Source: Thioploca sp.
GTDB lineage: Bacteria > Pseudomonadota > Gammaproteobacteria > Beggiatoales > Beggiatoaceae
DNA length: 63,538 bases
Assembly (NCBI GenBank): GCA_012032555.1
Contig: JAAUSR010000024.1
Span: 1-63,538 of the forward strand
Direction of reading: 5' to 3'
Below, in pieces: positions 1 through 9,620 of this stretch. Position 1 is the first letter of the stretch. Every line of letters starts with the position of its first letter. Made by a program: the position numbers and the translations under genes. Under the pieces are notes generated by a model that was given only the letters and a program-made list of their open reading frames with translations, made no database searches and was not told where the DNA came from.

Positions 1-78
1 TCTTGTTCTTTTATCAAGAGGACTTGGCGTCTCAAATCGATTGAATCGGTCATTTTTTTACTCTTTACCGGGAAACTG

Positions 79-286
79 ATTCCGGTATTCTAAACGATTA
101 GAATCATTTTATTATGCTTCTGCTATAGCATTTGGAGTTTTGTTGGGTGGTCAAGGGCAAATTTGGATGGATGAATTTAAGTTAGAGATTGTAAGCTTAG
201 AAATACTTCTTACAGATCTGAATGACAAGCTACCTGAGTATCCTGTTAATATGAATTTTGAAGAAGAAGAGAAAGACAGCACGTAG
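79..286 (+). pseudogene. C-terminal fragment of an unrecognised protein
   Basis: An open frame without a start codon ends at a TAG at 284-286. It encodes a protein-like tail with the motif GQGQIWMDEFKLEIV followed by PVNMNFEEEE. That pattern resembles the C-terminal beta-strand and 'P-N-L-N-F-E' tail that follows ligand-binding or hydrolase domains in several secreted bacterial proteins, but I cannot name the family. The frame is closed by a TGA just upstream and no upstream continuation is visible, so this is a truncated remnant. A palindromic repeat starts 4 bp after its stop. Confidence 0.3.
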
Positions 287-289
287 CAT

Positions 290-473
290 GTAGGCTGGGT
301 TGAGGAACGAAACCCAGCTTTCTGAAAAGTAAAATACGGTGACATGAATTCGGGGAGAGACCGATAAGAGATTGAAAATATTCTTCTGGTCATCATTTAA
401 CCTATGGGGTTGCTCTCCTTAATTGGGCTACCAATAACAAATAAGTTGGGTTTCGTTCCTCAACCCAGCCTAC
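290..473. repeat. Palindromic intergenic repeat with 30-bp arms
   Basis: The left arm at 290-319 (GTAGGCTGGGTTGAGGAACG and following bases) recurs as its reverse complement at 444-473, differing at one base. The arms enclose about 124 bp without a convincing gene. The layout resembles a small MITE-like or REP-pair element. No target duplication is obvious. Confidence 0.6.
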
Positions 474-974
474 TCGTGCTCAGCTAATTATTTTTTCAGG
501 CTATCTTACTTAATCAATGGTTCGGACCGTTGGTGAAGGTATAAACTTAAGTGGTGTAATCGTCTTAGTTTCACCATATCCAATTAAATACAACTTAACT
601 AGCTAGCTAAATTGGATTTAATTCCGCTTGGTAAAATCAAACACTTGTCATGCCTCGTTAGTTAAGTTTAAAAACGGTCCGTTGTTAATGAACAAAGAGA
701 TTCCCCAAGCTAGTTTCCAGAGTCATTCAATGGGCTTACATTTAGGAAAATGAGGAGATTGAAACTATAAAAAGAGTTTTTTCCTCTCAGGAAACGGGGC
801 TAGTATATGATTTACCTTGAGGTTGTACTAACCGACGTCACTGGTGGAATAAATACTAATACATTATTTAGGTTATTAGTTTTGGTCATTTTAGTTGGGT
901 ATCTACCAATATTAAGCAAAAATCTAATAACCTCTTTATAACGATATCACTTTAAAGTGATAATTAAGAACCAT
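474..974. other. Intergenic, no gene seen
   Basis: About 500 bp of AT-rich sequence between the palindromic repeat and the 3' end of the DUF2202 gene. One weak hairpin is visible near 578-617 (ATCCAATT ... AAATTGGAT). I see no supported coding frame, tRNA or other structured RNA. Confidence 0.5.
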
Positions 975-1790
975 TTAATCATCAAATTCTTCTTGTCCTT
1001 CGGTTTCTTCATTCATCTTGACTTTCTCTTCATACTGAGGTTGGAATTTTTGCGATTGCTGTTGTTGTTGCATTTGTCGAACCCATTCCTCACTATTTTT
1101 CATTCGTTCTGCTGGGTTATTGGGGTGATTTTTCTTAGCAAGTCCACAACTTGAATCACCAGTCCCTTCATAAGCATATCTTTCTTGAGGAGAGTGAATA
1201 ATCTCTTGAAACTCTGTTGAAGTGAGATAATGAGCTTGATATTCAACTTGTTGTTCTTTTAACAAACTAACTAAAGTGCGTAGGTGATTTCTTGAACCTT
1301 TAGCGAGATTTTGATACACAAATTGAATATCAAAATTATCAATCGCTTGATTGGATAAAGCGTTCTGTAATTCAAGCAGGTACTTATCTTCCATTATCGC
1401 ACTGACGGTCAACGCTGCAACCCATGAAGTACTGCCCTGACTAATCCAGTCATCTTGAAGTTTAGTTAAACTCGCATCAAGATTAGCTAGCATCAGCTTA
1501 TATTTAGTCAACAATGCTTCCAGCGCTTTACGGTGTTTTTCTTCATTTTGAGGAATATTTTTAAATACCTCATGTGGCCATTGTTGATGAAATTGGTTTT
1601 GAACCGATTCAAATAGTTTTTCCCAATGAACCATCTGGATAATGCTATCTTGTTCGGTTTGATTTAATTTTCCATAAGGAAATTTAAGTACAATTGTTGT
1701 GGTATCACAAACCGAGTAAGTTAGCTGCTGTTGTGCTTGAACAAAGGAAACAGAACAACATAATAAAGTGACAATAACACGAATTTTCAT
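975..1790 (-). CDS. Secreted DUF2202 (ferritin-like) protein
   Basis: A 271-residue protein with a clear signal peptide (about residues 1-19, cleavage after VQA). The body resembles the DUF2202 ferritin-like domain: a segment VFKNIPQNEEKHRKALEALL (about 95-115) matches the family's 'F-x-N-I-x-x-x-E-x-x-H' helix, and FDIQFVYQNL...SRNHLRTLV (about 155-175) matches its 'D-I-x-x-V-Y-x-x-L...S-E-N-H-L' helix. In the second helix the usual glutamate is an arginine, and the first E-E-K helix is poorly kept, so metal binding may be lost. The C-terminus is a Gln- and Glu-rich low-complexity tail. It is probably exported to the periplasm; function is unknown. It stands alone, 85 bp from the next gene on the same strand. 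Confidence 0.6.
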   Translation of the reverse strand: MKIRVIVTLLCCSVSFVQAQQQLTYSVCDTTTIVLKFPYGKLNQTEQDSIIQMVHWEKLFESVQNQFHQQWPHEVFKNIPQNEEKHRKALEALLTKYKLMLANLDASLTKLQDDWISQGSTSWVAALTVSAIMEDKYLLELQNALSNQAIDNFDIQFVYQNLAKGSRNHLRTLVSLLKEQQVEYQAHYLTSTEFQEIIHSPQERYAYEGTGDSSCGLAKKNHPNNPAERMKNSEEWVRQMQQQQQSQKFQPQYEEKVKMNEETEGQEEFDD

Positions 1791-1875
1791 AGTTTACCCT
1801 CATACAAATCTATTTCTACTTTCACCGTAAAGTAACACGGTAGGAATAGGGTAATATTTAAATCTTAACTTAACC

Positions 1876-3333
1876 TTAAGGATTACATAAATCTAATCCT
1901 TTTTTAATAATGTTAGTCAAATCCATTTTAGTGATTAGACCAACTTGCCATTTACCCTGTTTTGCGGGATCTTCCTGCCAAATTTCATCAATTTTAGCGT
2001 AGCCACGAGAACTGGCTAAGCCATTGACTGCGTAAATTTTATCATTGACATGGAAGGTAACTATGCCAGGTGGGATACATTCTAGAATTCCCTGAGAAAC
2101 CGTAAAAGGCCATTGTTCACCTAATTCTGTTTGCGTAATAAGTAAAGGTGGTTGTTTTCTTAAGTCAACTAATTGTTTTTTATAAAATTCAAGTTTATTT
2201 CTATAATCCTTATTGTCGGGTGATAATTTAACCAGTTGCGAATATTCCCTTATATTGAATTCAATTTGCGAAGGTGAGATATTTTTTAATCTTTCCAAGA
2301 TTTGCTCCTCGGCAGCTTGAATAAAAAGTTGACGAGCACGCTTAGCGAGTTCTCGTAATTTAGGTTCCTCTTTAAATTCACTAACATATTTTTTAGCTTT
2401 TTCATAAGCTTTTTCATATTGATGATTCTGGATTAGACCCGAAATTTTTTTAATTGCGGCTTCGATCAGTTTCAGCCTCTCTTTAGTTTGTTGAGCTTTT
2501 TTAGCGTCATTAACGAGTCGTCTTATCTGGCAGTCTAATTCAATATGACTTGTTCCTTGATTAATTACTTGTTCATAATGACCTTGTTCATAAGCAATGC
2601 GTAATTTTTCTACTATTTTATCCATTTCTTGTTTTGCTTGAGTGGCATACTTATGGAGCTGAGGATCGTTTACTTGGGTAGCCAGGCGGTAAACTTCTCC
2701 GAATTGACCTACTTTCATGAGTTGTGGAATTTCTTGACGTGCTTTATCAGTCCATTGTTGTTCAGCATCGTTTTTCGCCTTTTCCACTAACTGTTTAACT
2801 TGAAAATCAAAGTTGACATAAGGTTTGCCTTTGCTCATTACTGCTTCATAGTTACCGGTTTGATATAAACTTTGTAATTCAGCCAAATATTTATCTTGCC
2901 TGGCTAAATAGGTTTGTTTTTTCATCTTTATTTCTTCTTTAGCGAGATAAATTTTCAATTGATTGAACTGTTCTTCATCCGTTGCTTCTGACCAAATTGT
3001 ATTAATAAATAAGACGAAAAACGCAATCTTGTTATTATCTCCATAATAATTTAACCATAATAATACGGTTACCAGACTCGCTAAAATAGCGATTACCTTG
3101 AAATCATAAGATAAATTAATCTTAAATGTTTGCTTAACGATGTCCTGGCAAACTGGGGAAATTAAAATACCAACGATAATCCAAAACAAACCGACTTTAA
3201 CAATGGTAGAACTAATAACTAAACCGGTTACAATAAAGGCAATAACCAATATCCAATTAATAATTCTCGATATTTTTTTAATTAACGGGATATCTAATAA
3301 TTTTTTTATGAGAGTCATTTTTCTAGGAATCAA
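1876..3333 (-). CDS. Membrane protein with helical repeats and DUF2511-like C-terminus
   Basis: A 485-residue protein; a start at the second Met (3318) is also possible. Residues 20-110 hold three or four hydrophobic membrane segments. Residues 115-370 are helical, with recurring 'Y-x-x-G-x-Y-E-x-V/A-x-x-x-G-K' segments (for example [14 protein letters not shown] and [14 protein letters not shown]) that look like degenerate TPR-type repeats rich in Lys, Gln and Glu. The last 85 residues carry [31 protein letters not shown] and IDEIWQ, the pattern of DUF2511 (YebY-like), a small periplasmic domain. The domain combination suggests a membrane-anchored scaffold. Function is not known. Confidence 0.55.
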   Translation of the reverse strand: MIPRKMTLIKKLLDIPLIKKISRIINWILVIAFIVTGLVISSTIVKVGLFWIIVGILISPVCQDIVKQTFKINLSYDFKVIAILASLVTVLLWLNYYGDNNKIAFFVLFINTIWSEATDEEQFNQLKIYLAKEEIKMKKQTYLARQDKYLAELQSLYQTGNYEAVMSKGKPYVNFDFQVKQLVEKAKNDAEQQWTDKARQEIPQLMKVGQFGEVYRLATQVNDPQLHKYATQAKQEMDKIVEKLRIAYEQGHYEQVINQGTSHIELDCQIRRLVNDAKKAQQTKERLKLIEAAIKKISGLIQNHQYEKAYEKAKKYVSEFKEEPKLRELAKRARQLFIQAAEEQILERLKNISPSQIEFNIREYSQLVKLSPDNKDYRNKLEFYKKQLVDLRKQPPLLITQTELGEQWPFTVSQGILECIPPGIVTFHVNDKIYAVNGLASSRGYAKIDEIWQEDPAKQGKWQVGLITKMDLTNIIKKGLDLCNP

Positions 3334-3441
3334 TTTAAAGCTTATTTAAACAATCAGTTATGATAAAACTAGACAAAGTTTTTTACTATAAAGAGTAGTT
3401 TCTCAATTATAAACGAGTCAAAATATTCTCCTGAACCTCAG

Positions 3442-4257
3442 TTAAGATTGGCAAGTTAAACAGTAATAAGTGGCGCGTTGCGCTAGTTGTTGTCGTTGGA
3501 TTGGACTACCACATTGATTACAAGGTTGGCCAGTTCGTCCATATACTTGTAGCGATGCTTTAAAATAACCAGGACTTCCAGTACTGTCCATAAAATCGCG
3601 CAAAGTAGTTCCCCCACTTTCAATAGCCTTACGGAGGACTTGTTGAATACTTTTAGCAAGACGTTGATAGCGTTCCAAATTAATTTGTCCACTGGGTTTA
3701 ATGGGATGAATGCCGGCGAGAAATAGGGATTCATTTGCATAAATATTACCAACTCCAACCACAATATGACTATTCATAATATAGGTTTTTATCGGTACCT
3801 GACGTTGCTGAGCAAGATGGTATAAATAATCACCAGTAAAGTCTTGTTCAAGGGGTTCTAAACCTAAATTCATGAGTAGGGGGTGCTGTGACACCGGATC
3901 ACCTGTCCATAATACACAACCAAACCGACGCGGATCGTGATAACGTAAACACAATTCATTGTGAAATACAATATCAAGATGATCATGTTTTCTTACTGGG
4001 GTTTTAGTCGGTAACAATCGTAAATTACCTGACATCCCTAAATGAACGAGAAGATGTCCTTGTTCACATTGGAATAATAAATATTTACCTCGACGCTGAA
4101 TGTCATGAATGGATTGACCCAATAAGTTAGTAGCGAGCGTATTAGGCACTAACCAACGTAACCGGGGTTCTCGCACAATAACGGCTTTAATCATTTGACC
4201 TTGTAAAGGTAGTGCGATACTTCGGCGTATAGTTTCCACCTCAGGTAGTTCTGGCAT
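3442..4257 (-). CDS. mutM: Formamidopyrimidine-DNA glycosylase (Fpg)
   Basis: A 271-residue base-excision repair enzyme that removes oxidised purines such as 8-oxoguanine and cuts the abasic strand. The N-terminus MPELPEVETIRRS is diagnostic: Pro2 is the Schiff-base nucleophile and Glu3 the acid catalyst. The central VVGVGNIYANESLF motif (helix-two-turns-helix) and the C-terminal zinc finger (CNQCG...CLTCQS) are all present, so the protein is full length and probably active. It is 46 bp downstream of the UbiH-family gene on the same strand and may share its transcript. Confidence 0.95.
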   Translation of the reverse strand: MPELPEVETIRRSIALPLQGQMIKAVIVREPRLRWLVPNTLATNLLGQSIHDIQRRGKYLLFQCEQGHLLVHLGMSGNLRLLPTKTPVRKHDHLDIVFHNELCLRYHDPRRFGCVLWTGDPVSQHPLLMNLGLEPLEQDFTGDYLYHLAQQRQVPIKTYIMNSHIVVGVGNIYANESLFLAGIHPIKPSGQINLERYQRLAKSIQQVLRKAIESGGTTLRDFMDSTGSPGYFKASLQVYGRTGQPCNQCGSPIQRQQLAQRATYYCLTCQS

Positions 4258-4303
4258 AGTTATGTCTCAGCTATTAGCAAGGTGTCGTTCTGAATTGTCG
4301 TTA

Positions 4304-5548
4304 TCATGATTGCGCTAATGATGGCAAATGATTACTCAGACCCATCGCCTGTCTCATTATCAGTTGTTTAATCGGTGTAGCCACGTCTACAAAACTAAGT
4401 CCAACATGACGTGCCCAGGAGAGTGGGAGAGAAGAGGTGCTAAATAAGTACTTAAAACTGTCCATGGCTTTTAACATGGCCAAATTATCACTTTTACGCC
4501 AACGTTCATAGCGACGTAATTCTTGATAGCGACCAAAATCTTTTCTTTGAGCTTGCGCAGTTAAAATAACCTCACTTAATGCAGCAGCATCAAGTAATCC
4601 AAGATTAAGACCCTGTCCAGCCAGCGGTAAAATAGTATGAGCTGCATCACCAACTAATGCTAATCTTGGTTGTACATAGTTCAATACGTAACGACTTTGC
4701 AATGGAAAGGCAACCCGTTCACTACTCGCTATTATTTTACCGAGTTTAGCGGCGAAAGCCTGCTCTAATTCTTGGTGAAAATCAATTTTATCGAGTTTCA
4801 TTAGGTGTTGAGCCAGTGGTGTATCAATACTCCAAACAATTGAACTGGTATAAGGATTAGCTAGTGGTAAAAAAGCTAAGGGTCCCGTTATTAAAAAGCG
4901 TTGCCAAGCAGTTTCCTGATGAGGATATTCGGTTTGTACGGTAGCAACAATGGCTTGTTGTCCGTGGTCTAATAGCTTATAAGGAATGCCAGCCAAATGA
5001 CGAGTCGGTGAATGAGCACCTTCAGCACCGACGAGCAAACGAGTAGTTAGTTGTTGGTTATTATCTAAATAAACTTGCATGGCGGCTTGATTGGTAGTCA
5101 AATGGAAATATTGCACCTTAGCTGGACGATAATAAGTTAATGTCTTAAACTCAGCTAAACGGGTTGTTAAAGCAGATTGTAATACAGATTGTTCAACAAT
5201 ATAACCTAAATTAGGTTCGACTAAGGTAGCACTATCAAAGTGAATTTCGCCAGAACCATTAGCATCCCACACGTGTATTTCCCGAAATGGACTAACCCCC
5301 TGTGACATGATAAGATTCCATAATCCTAATTTGGTTAGAATTCTTTCTGAGGCACGGGTTAAAGCAAATGTTCGTGGATCAATGGGGTCGATTTGCTGTT
5401 CCGGTTTGGTTTTTTTATCTGTAGTTGTTGGCAATGGTTTCGCTTCAATAAGCGTAACTTGTATACCTTGTTGTAGTAAGGCACAGGCTAAAGTCGCACC
5501 AACAATACCACTTCCTACAATAACGACATCAGTGTCTAAATTTTGCAT
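4304..5548 (-). CDS. UbiH/UbiI/UbiF-family FAD-dependent hydroxylase
   Basis: A 414-residue flavoprotein monooxygenase of the UbiH/Coq6 family, which hydroxylates the ring of ubiquinone precursors at the inner membrane. It has the N-terminal FAD Rossmann motif VVIVGSGIVGATLA (residues 9-22), the LGYIVEQSVLQSAL segment typical of this family, and the second FAD motif GDAAHTILPLAGQGLNLG (about 297-314). Which ring position it modifies cannot be told from sequence reading alone; UbiH or UbiI are the likeliest equivalents. A Lys/Thr-rich loop around residues 38-52 is longer than in Escherichia coli homologues. mutM follows in the same direction. Confidence 0.85.
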   Translation of the reverse strand: MQNLDTDVVIVGSGIVGATLACALLQQGIQVTLIEAKPLPTTTDKKTKPEQQIDPIDPRTFALTRASERILTKLGLWNLIMSQGVSPFREIHVWDANGSGEIHFDSATLVEPNLGYIVEQSVLQSALTTRLAEFKTLTYYRPAKVQYFHLTTNQAAMQVYLDNNQQLTTRLLVGAEGAHSPTRHLAGIPYKLLDHGQQAIVATVQTEYPHQETAWQRFLITGPLAFLPLANPYTSSIVWSIDTPLAQHLMKLDKIDFHQELEQAFAAKLGKIIASSERVAFPLQSRYVLNYVQPRLALVGDAAHTILPLAGQGLNLGLLDAAALSEVILTAQAQRKDFGRYQELRRYERWRKSDNLAMLKAMDSFKYLFSTSSLPLSWARHVGLSFVDVATPIKQLIMRQAMGLSNHLPSLAQS

Positions 5549-5737
5549 CTTATTTTCCTCGTGACATTATTTACTCTGGTTTATTTATTCAACTTAGCAA
5601 ACTTCAGATAAGTAGGCAATTCTTTATGTTCATTCAAGTTGTCTGAGTCGCAACCGAGATTGGAATGCAAGATAAAGGTGTGCTACGGTTAATTATAGAT
5701 AGGTTATTACCAGTACTCCTTAAAGGGAGTCAGTACC

Positions 5738-6319
5738 ATGAAAAAACAAACTGCATTTACTCTGATAGAATTTATTATTTTCATTGGAATAATGACTTTT
5801 TTATTGTCTTTTATTTGGGAAAATCAATTGCCTCATAAAATTTTAATGGCCGCCAAAATTAACAGTCTAGAAAACGATTTTCGCCTGATAACAGCAGCAA
5901 CTTATAATTATTTAGATAAATATCATGTTTTACCTGGAGATCTCAACAATAATGGTAAGATTGAAGGTGATTTTGATTCTATCAAAGCCGGTGATGAGTC
6001 GCGCTTATTTTGGTTGCAATTGCGGCAAACCGGTTTAATCGAAGGTGAAAGTACTGATCAGAAACAACCTATTAATGCTTTTGGTGGTGTTATTGGGGTA
6101 GCTACTGGAGCAGTGGTTAATAAATATCATGGTATTTCAGGCTTATTTATTGGATTTAGTCATATCCCCGGCGAAGTTGCTTTTATCTTAGATTCACGCA
6201 ACGATGATGCTAACCCCTCATTGGGTTATATTCAAGCACATCAGATTCTTTCTGGTCGGGAAACACCTGCTGAGAGTTATTCAGAGAAAGGATTGTATAA
6301 TCTCTATTTCGCTATGTAA
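5738..6319 (+). CDS. Prepilin-like protein with type IV/II N-methylation motif
   Basis: A 193-residue protein that begins MKKQTAFTLIEF, a short basic leader followed by the hydrophobic class III signal helix with Glu at position +5 of the mature part. The residue before the cleavage site is Ala instead of the usual Gly, which prepilin peptidase tolerates in some minor pilins. The rest contains DLNNNGKIEGDF, a Ca-binding-like Asp/Asn loop seen in other pseudopilins and minor pilins. A good ribosome site (AAAGGGAG) lies 8 bp upstream. It stands alone, divergent from the UbiH-family gene, so its partner system is encoded elsewhere. Confidence 0.75.
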   Translation: MKKQTAFTLIEFIIFIGIMTFLLSFIWENQLPHKILMAAKINSLENDFRLITAATYNYLDKYHVLPGDLNNNGKIEGDFDSIKAGDESRLFWLQLRQTGLIEGESTDQKQPINAFGGVIGVATGAVVNKYHGISGLFIGFSHIPGEVAFILDSRNDDANPSLGYIQAHQILSGRETPAESYSEKGLYNLYFAM

Positions 6320-6363
6320 TCGTTGTCAATATTAACTGATCCGCTTGTTTAAGTTATTTCACT

Positions 6364-7509
6364 TCATTTTAAATCAACTTGAAAACCCAGGCCTTTTAAC
6401 TGTTTTGCCAACCGACTTTTTTCTATTGGTAATTCAATTTTAACACAGCTAAACTCACGCCGTACTGGATAATACTTTCTTAAATTATCAAAGAAAAATC
6501 TTCTACCCTGGATCTCTTGAGCCATACGACGTAATGTCGCATCATCACGACGAATGTCATAACAAGCCATCACGGCGGTATGAATAGCCACACTATCATT
6601 GATTTGATTGGAAAAACTTAAACAAGTCAGTGGTGGTACCGGTAAACTTGTTTGAGATTGCCACATTTTATCCTTTTTAAAATAATGACATACGGCAGTA
6701 TAGAGCATTTCAGTTCCTCTTACTTTCCCATCTAAACTGTATCCGGCGATATGAGGTGTAGCTAAAGTGGCACGTTGCAATAATAATGGATTAATATTCG
6801 GTTCATTTTTCCAAACATCAAGTATAACCGTCATCTCAGGATGAGTAGCTAACCGGTTAAGTAAAGCTGATTCATCGATAACCGCTCCCCGGGAAGTATT
6901 TATCAAAATGACTTGGTTAGATAATTTTTTCAGTACAGCTTCATTAATCAAGTGATAAGTGGGGTATCGACCCTGTTTTTCTAATGGTACATGCAAAGTA
7001 ATAATATCGGCTGATAGTACCGTTTCTAAGTCAACATAATCAAATTCACCCCTTTGTTCTTGTTGAGGGGGATCATAAATGAGACAATTGATGTTCAAAG
7101 CGATTAATTTTTTCAGTACGCGTGATCCCACGTTGCCACAACCAATGATACCAACCGTTTTATCCGCTAAACTAAAACCTTGACGTTCGGCAATAACCAA
7201 TAAAGCACTAATAACATATTCTGCCGCAGCAATAGCATTACAACCTGGTGCACTAGCAAAACCAATCCCACGATGATGTAAGTACGCTAAATCAATGTGA
7301 TCTAAGCCAATTGTTGCTGTGCCCACGAAACGAATAGCACTATTATTGAGTAACGTCTCATTAACGGGTGTTACTGAACGGACTAATAAAATTTCTGTCT
7401 CTCCTAAGTCAGCATAACTTAAATCACGACCAGCTACGGTACGTATTTCACCTAAATTGGCAAAAGCAATATCAACAAAAGGAATATTTTCATCAGCAAT
7501 GATTTGCAT
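6364..7509 (-). CDS. pdxB: Erythronate-4-phosphate dehydrogenase
   Basis: A 381-residue D-2-hydroxyacid dehydrogenase that oxidises 4-phosphoerythronate in the DXP-dependent route to pyridoxal phosphate. The N-terminus MQIIADENIPF is characteristic of PdxB. The NAD-binding motif GIIGCGNVGSRV (about 113-124), INTSRGAVIDE (about 203-213) and the catalytic His in ATPHIAGYSLDG (about 252-263) are present. A C-terminal PdxB dimerisation domain (about 290-381) distinguishes it from SerA and other family members. It is monocistronic and convergent with the prepilin gene. Confidence 0.93.
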   Translation of the reverse strand: MQIIADENIPFVDIAFANLGEIRTVAGRDLSYADLGETEILLVRSVTPVNETLLNNSAIRFVGTATIGLDHIDLAYLHHRGIGFASAPGCNAIAAAEYVISALLVIAERQGFSLADKTVGIIGCGNVGSRVLKKLIALNINCLIYDPPQQEQRGEFDYVDLETVLSADIITLHVPLEKQGRYPTYHLINEAVLKKLSNQVILINTSRGAVIDESALLNRLATHPEMTVILDVWKNEPNINPLLLQRATLATPHIAGYSLDGKVRGTEMLYTAVCHYFKKDKMWQSQTSLPVPPLTCLSFSNQINDSVAIHTAVMACYDIRRDDATLRRMAQEIQGRRFFFDNLRKYYPVRREFSCVKIELPIEKSRLAKQLKGLGFQVDLK

Positions 7510-7941
7510 AAGTAAGAAATAATAGTTAATTATAGTAAATTAGAAAATTGAGGAACATTTTGTCTATTAAATAACATAGTACTATAGACCTTCCTTTAAC
7601 AATAGGGGATAATTAAAATCTAATCGTTTTATAACTTAGTAGCATTAAATAGTACTGAGATCGTACTATTCCAAAATTTTTAAACTTAAATATCAGCGCA
7701 TTACAAAATAATTGATAACATAATACATAACTAATTGATATTTAAATAAGTCCGTTTTCTGGAGAATAGTACAAACCGAGTACCATAAATTACTTCTATT
7801 ATAAAGGAAAAATTGTTATGAAGTCTTGGCCGTTGGTTAGCTCAAGCAGGGCCATCGGACTACCATGAGCAATTTGGGACGATTGGGAAGATAATGTTTT
7901 AAACTTAACATGATAGTAGAACTGCCATGCTGGCAGAACGA
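7510..7941. other. AT-rich intergenic region
   Basis: About 430 bp upstream of pdxB and before the ISAs1 relic. It contains the pdxB promoter region but no supported gene. A short open frame starting at the ATG at 7819 ends after about 16 codons. I see no structured RNA. Confidence 0.4.
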
Positions 7942-8280
7942 GATACCTGCATCAGCCATTTTGCCGATGGGGACGATCCGCGAACCCATGTACACAATCA
8001 ATTACACCACCGAGAAGACCTCTTATTGTTAACGATTTTGGTGGTATGATGTGGCGCTGATAATGGGAAAGAAATAGAAGAATTGGGTCATACCCAATGA
8101 GATGAACTGAATGGCGTTCTGAAGCTACCCAAGAGCATTCCCTCGCACGATACCTTGGGTCGAGTGTTGTCACGGCTTGACCCCCAACCGCTCCAACCGG
8201 GATTTTTAAATGGGGTTCAGTTGTTGGCCAGCTGGGTTGGTGAGTAGGTTGCGATTGATGGCAAAACCCGAAGACGTGCT
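7942..8280 (+). pseudogene. ISAs1-family transposase relic (N-terminal part)
   Basis: One continuous frame, interrupted by three stop codons, reads HFADGDDPRTHVHNQLHH, then CGADNGKEIEELGHTQ, KSIPSHDTLGRVLSRLDPQ, and ends in VAIDGKTRRR. These match the conserved N-terminal blocks of ISAs1/H-repeat transposases ('DPR', 'GADdweeIeefG', 'iPShDTlgRVfsrLdP', 'iAIDGKtlR'). The C-terminal two thirds of the transposase are missing and no start or terminal repeats are visible. It is a decayed fragment that abuts a scrap of a DUF3782-type gene. Confidence 0.8.
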
Positions 8281-8288
8281 GATGAAGC

Positions 8289-8332
8289 CGGAACACACGG
8301 CACAGCGGCTGATAGTGATTTCTCCTCTGTAT
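8289..8332 (+). pseudogene. Short DUF3782-type gene scrap
   Basis: About 40 bp encode TAQRLIVISP, identical to a ten-residue block in the DUF3782-like gene at the far right end of the window (63333-63538, minus strand), and the DNA is similar over the same stretch. It lies between the ISAs1 relic and the Rpn gene and is too short to be functional. Confidence 0.5.
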
Positions 8333-8347
8333 GCTATATTAACTTCC

Positions 8348-9376
8348 ATGCACGAACACGATCACAGCTATAAATTACTTTTTTCCCATGCCATTATGGT
8401 GGAAGATTTGTTGCGAGGTTTTATACCCGACGTGTGGGTCAACGAACTCGATTTTACCACCTTGGAAAAAGTCAGCAGCAGTTTCATTAGCGATGACCTT
8501 CGGGAACGTGAAGATGATCTGATTTGGCGAGTCCGTTGGCGAAACGACTGGTTATATGTCTATATTCTCTTAGAATTTCAAGCGACCATCGATGCGTTTA
8601 TGGCGGTGCGGATTATGACTTACTTAGGACTGTTCTACCAAGACTTGATTAAACAGCAATCATTAACCGCACGAGACTCACTGCCACCGGTGTTGCCCTT
8701 AGTTTTATACAATGGTCAACCGCGCTGGCATGCCGCTAGAAATATTCGAGATTTAATTCCAGTGGTGCCACCGGGTTTAGAAAAATATTGCCCACAATTA
8801 GAATATTTTGTTATAGATGAAGGTGCCTTTAGCAACGACGAATTAGCACCGTTACGCAACCTAGTGGCCGCACTGTTTCGTTTAGAACAAAGTCGAACGG
8901 TTACGGACATTCAACCGATTTTAATTCATTTAATCGAGTGGTTACAAGCACCCGAACAAGCTGGCTTACGTCGAGATTTTACAGTGTGGTTGCGCCGAGT
9001 TATCTTACCGAGACGGTGGCCAGCAGTCACCTTACCCGAAATTCAGGAACTACAGGAGATGCACACCATGTTAGCCGAAACCGTACAACAATGGTATGCC
9101 GAAGCCGAAGAACAAGGCCTGCAACGAGGTCTGCAACGAGGTCTTCAACAAGGTCTTCAACAAGGCCGACAAGAAGGCCGACAAGAAGGCCGACAAGAAG
9201 GTCAATTAGCTGGAGAACGACTGTTATTTAAGTTTCAATTGCAAGCTAAATTTGGTTCCCTGCCACCGAAACTAGAAGAACAACTGGATACCCTCGAGGC
9301 CGAAAGGCTATTTCATTGTGCCAAACGGTTGTTAACTGCCACGACGGTTGAGGAGGTTTTTACGGATTGGCCTTAA
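8348..9376 (+). CDS. Rpn-family recombination-promoting nuclease
   Basis: A 342-residue protein starting MHEHDHSYKLLFSHAIMV, the typical opening of the Rpn/YhgA-like PD-(D/E)XK nuclease family. The nuclease core is visible as DDLIWRVRW (Asp ligand) and YVYILLEFQATID (E-x-Q catalytic strand), followed by PVLPLVLYNG. Residues about 255-285 are a low-complexity run of QRGLQ/QQGLQ/QEGR units, common in this family and encoded by a 12-bp tandem repeat. A longer frame extends upstream through the transposon relic, but homology begins at this ATG. Members promote RecA-independent recombination or act as mobile nucleases; the role here is not known. Confidence 0.85.
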   Translation: MHEHDHSYKLLFSHAIMVEDLLRGFIPDVWVNELDFTTLEKVSSSFISDDLREREDDLIWRVRWRNDWLYVYILLEFQATIDAFMAVRIMTYLGLFYQDLIKQQSLTARDSLPPVLPLVLYNGQPRWHAARNIRDLIPVVPPGLEKYCPQLEYFVIDEGAFSNDELAPLRNLVAALFRLEQSRTVTDIQPILIHLIEWLQAPEQAGLRRDFTVWLRRVILPRRWPAVTLPEIQELQEMHTMLAETVQQWYAEAEEQGLQRGLQRGLQQGLQQGRQEGRQEGRQEGQLAGERLLFKFQLQAKFGSLPPKLEEQLDTLEAERLFHCAKRLLTATTVEEVFTDWP

Positions 9377-9620
9377 TTAATAAAGCTAGGGGTGCTAAAC
9401 TAGTAATGATTTGTTTCAAAAAACCGCACCAATTTTGGAAACTGGTTAGGTTTATATCACTACTTGTTTAGCGCCACCAAAAACCTTTATTTATTAAAGG
9501 ATAATGTCGGTACTAAAATTCAAAACATTCTGGTTCACCGAGTCTACATATAAGTTGCTGATTTCACCTTAATAATTAGCAATTGAGTTGATTTTTCTCT
9601 CAAGCTGGAGGACGATAACC

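Noticed and set aside
151-396. Minus-strand 81-codon frame
   Set aside because: It is antisense to the fragment at 79-286 and to the palindromic repeat and has no protein-like pattern.
8210-8347. Upstream extension of the Rpn nuclease gene
   Set aside because: The extension translates the ISAs1 relic and the DUF3782 scrap in mixed frames; homology to Rpn begins at the ATG at 8348.
9110-9205. Possible CRISPR array
   Set aside because: The repeats are contiguous 12-bp coding units without spacers.
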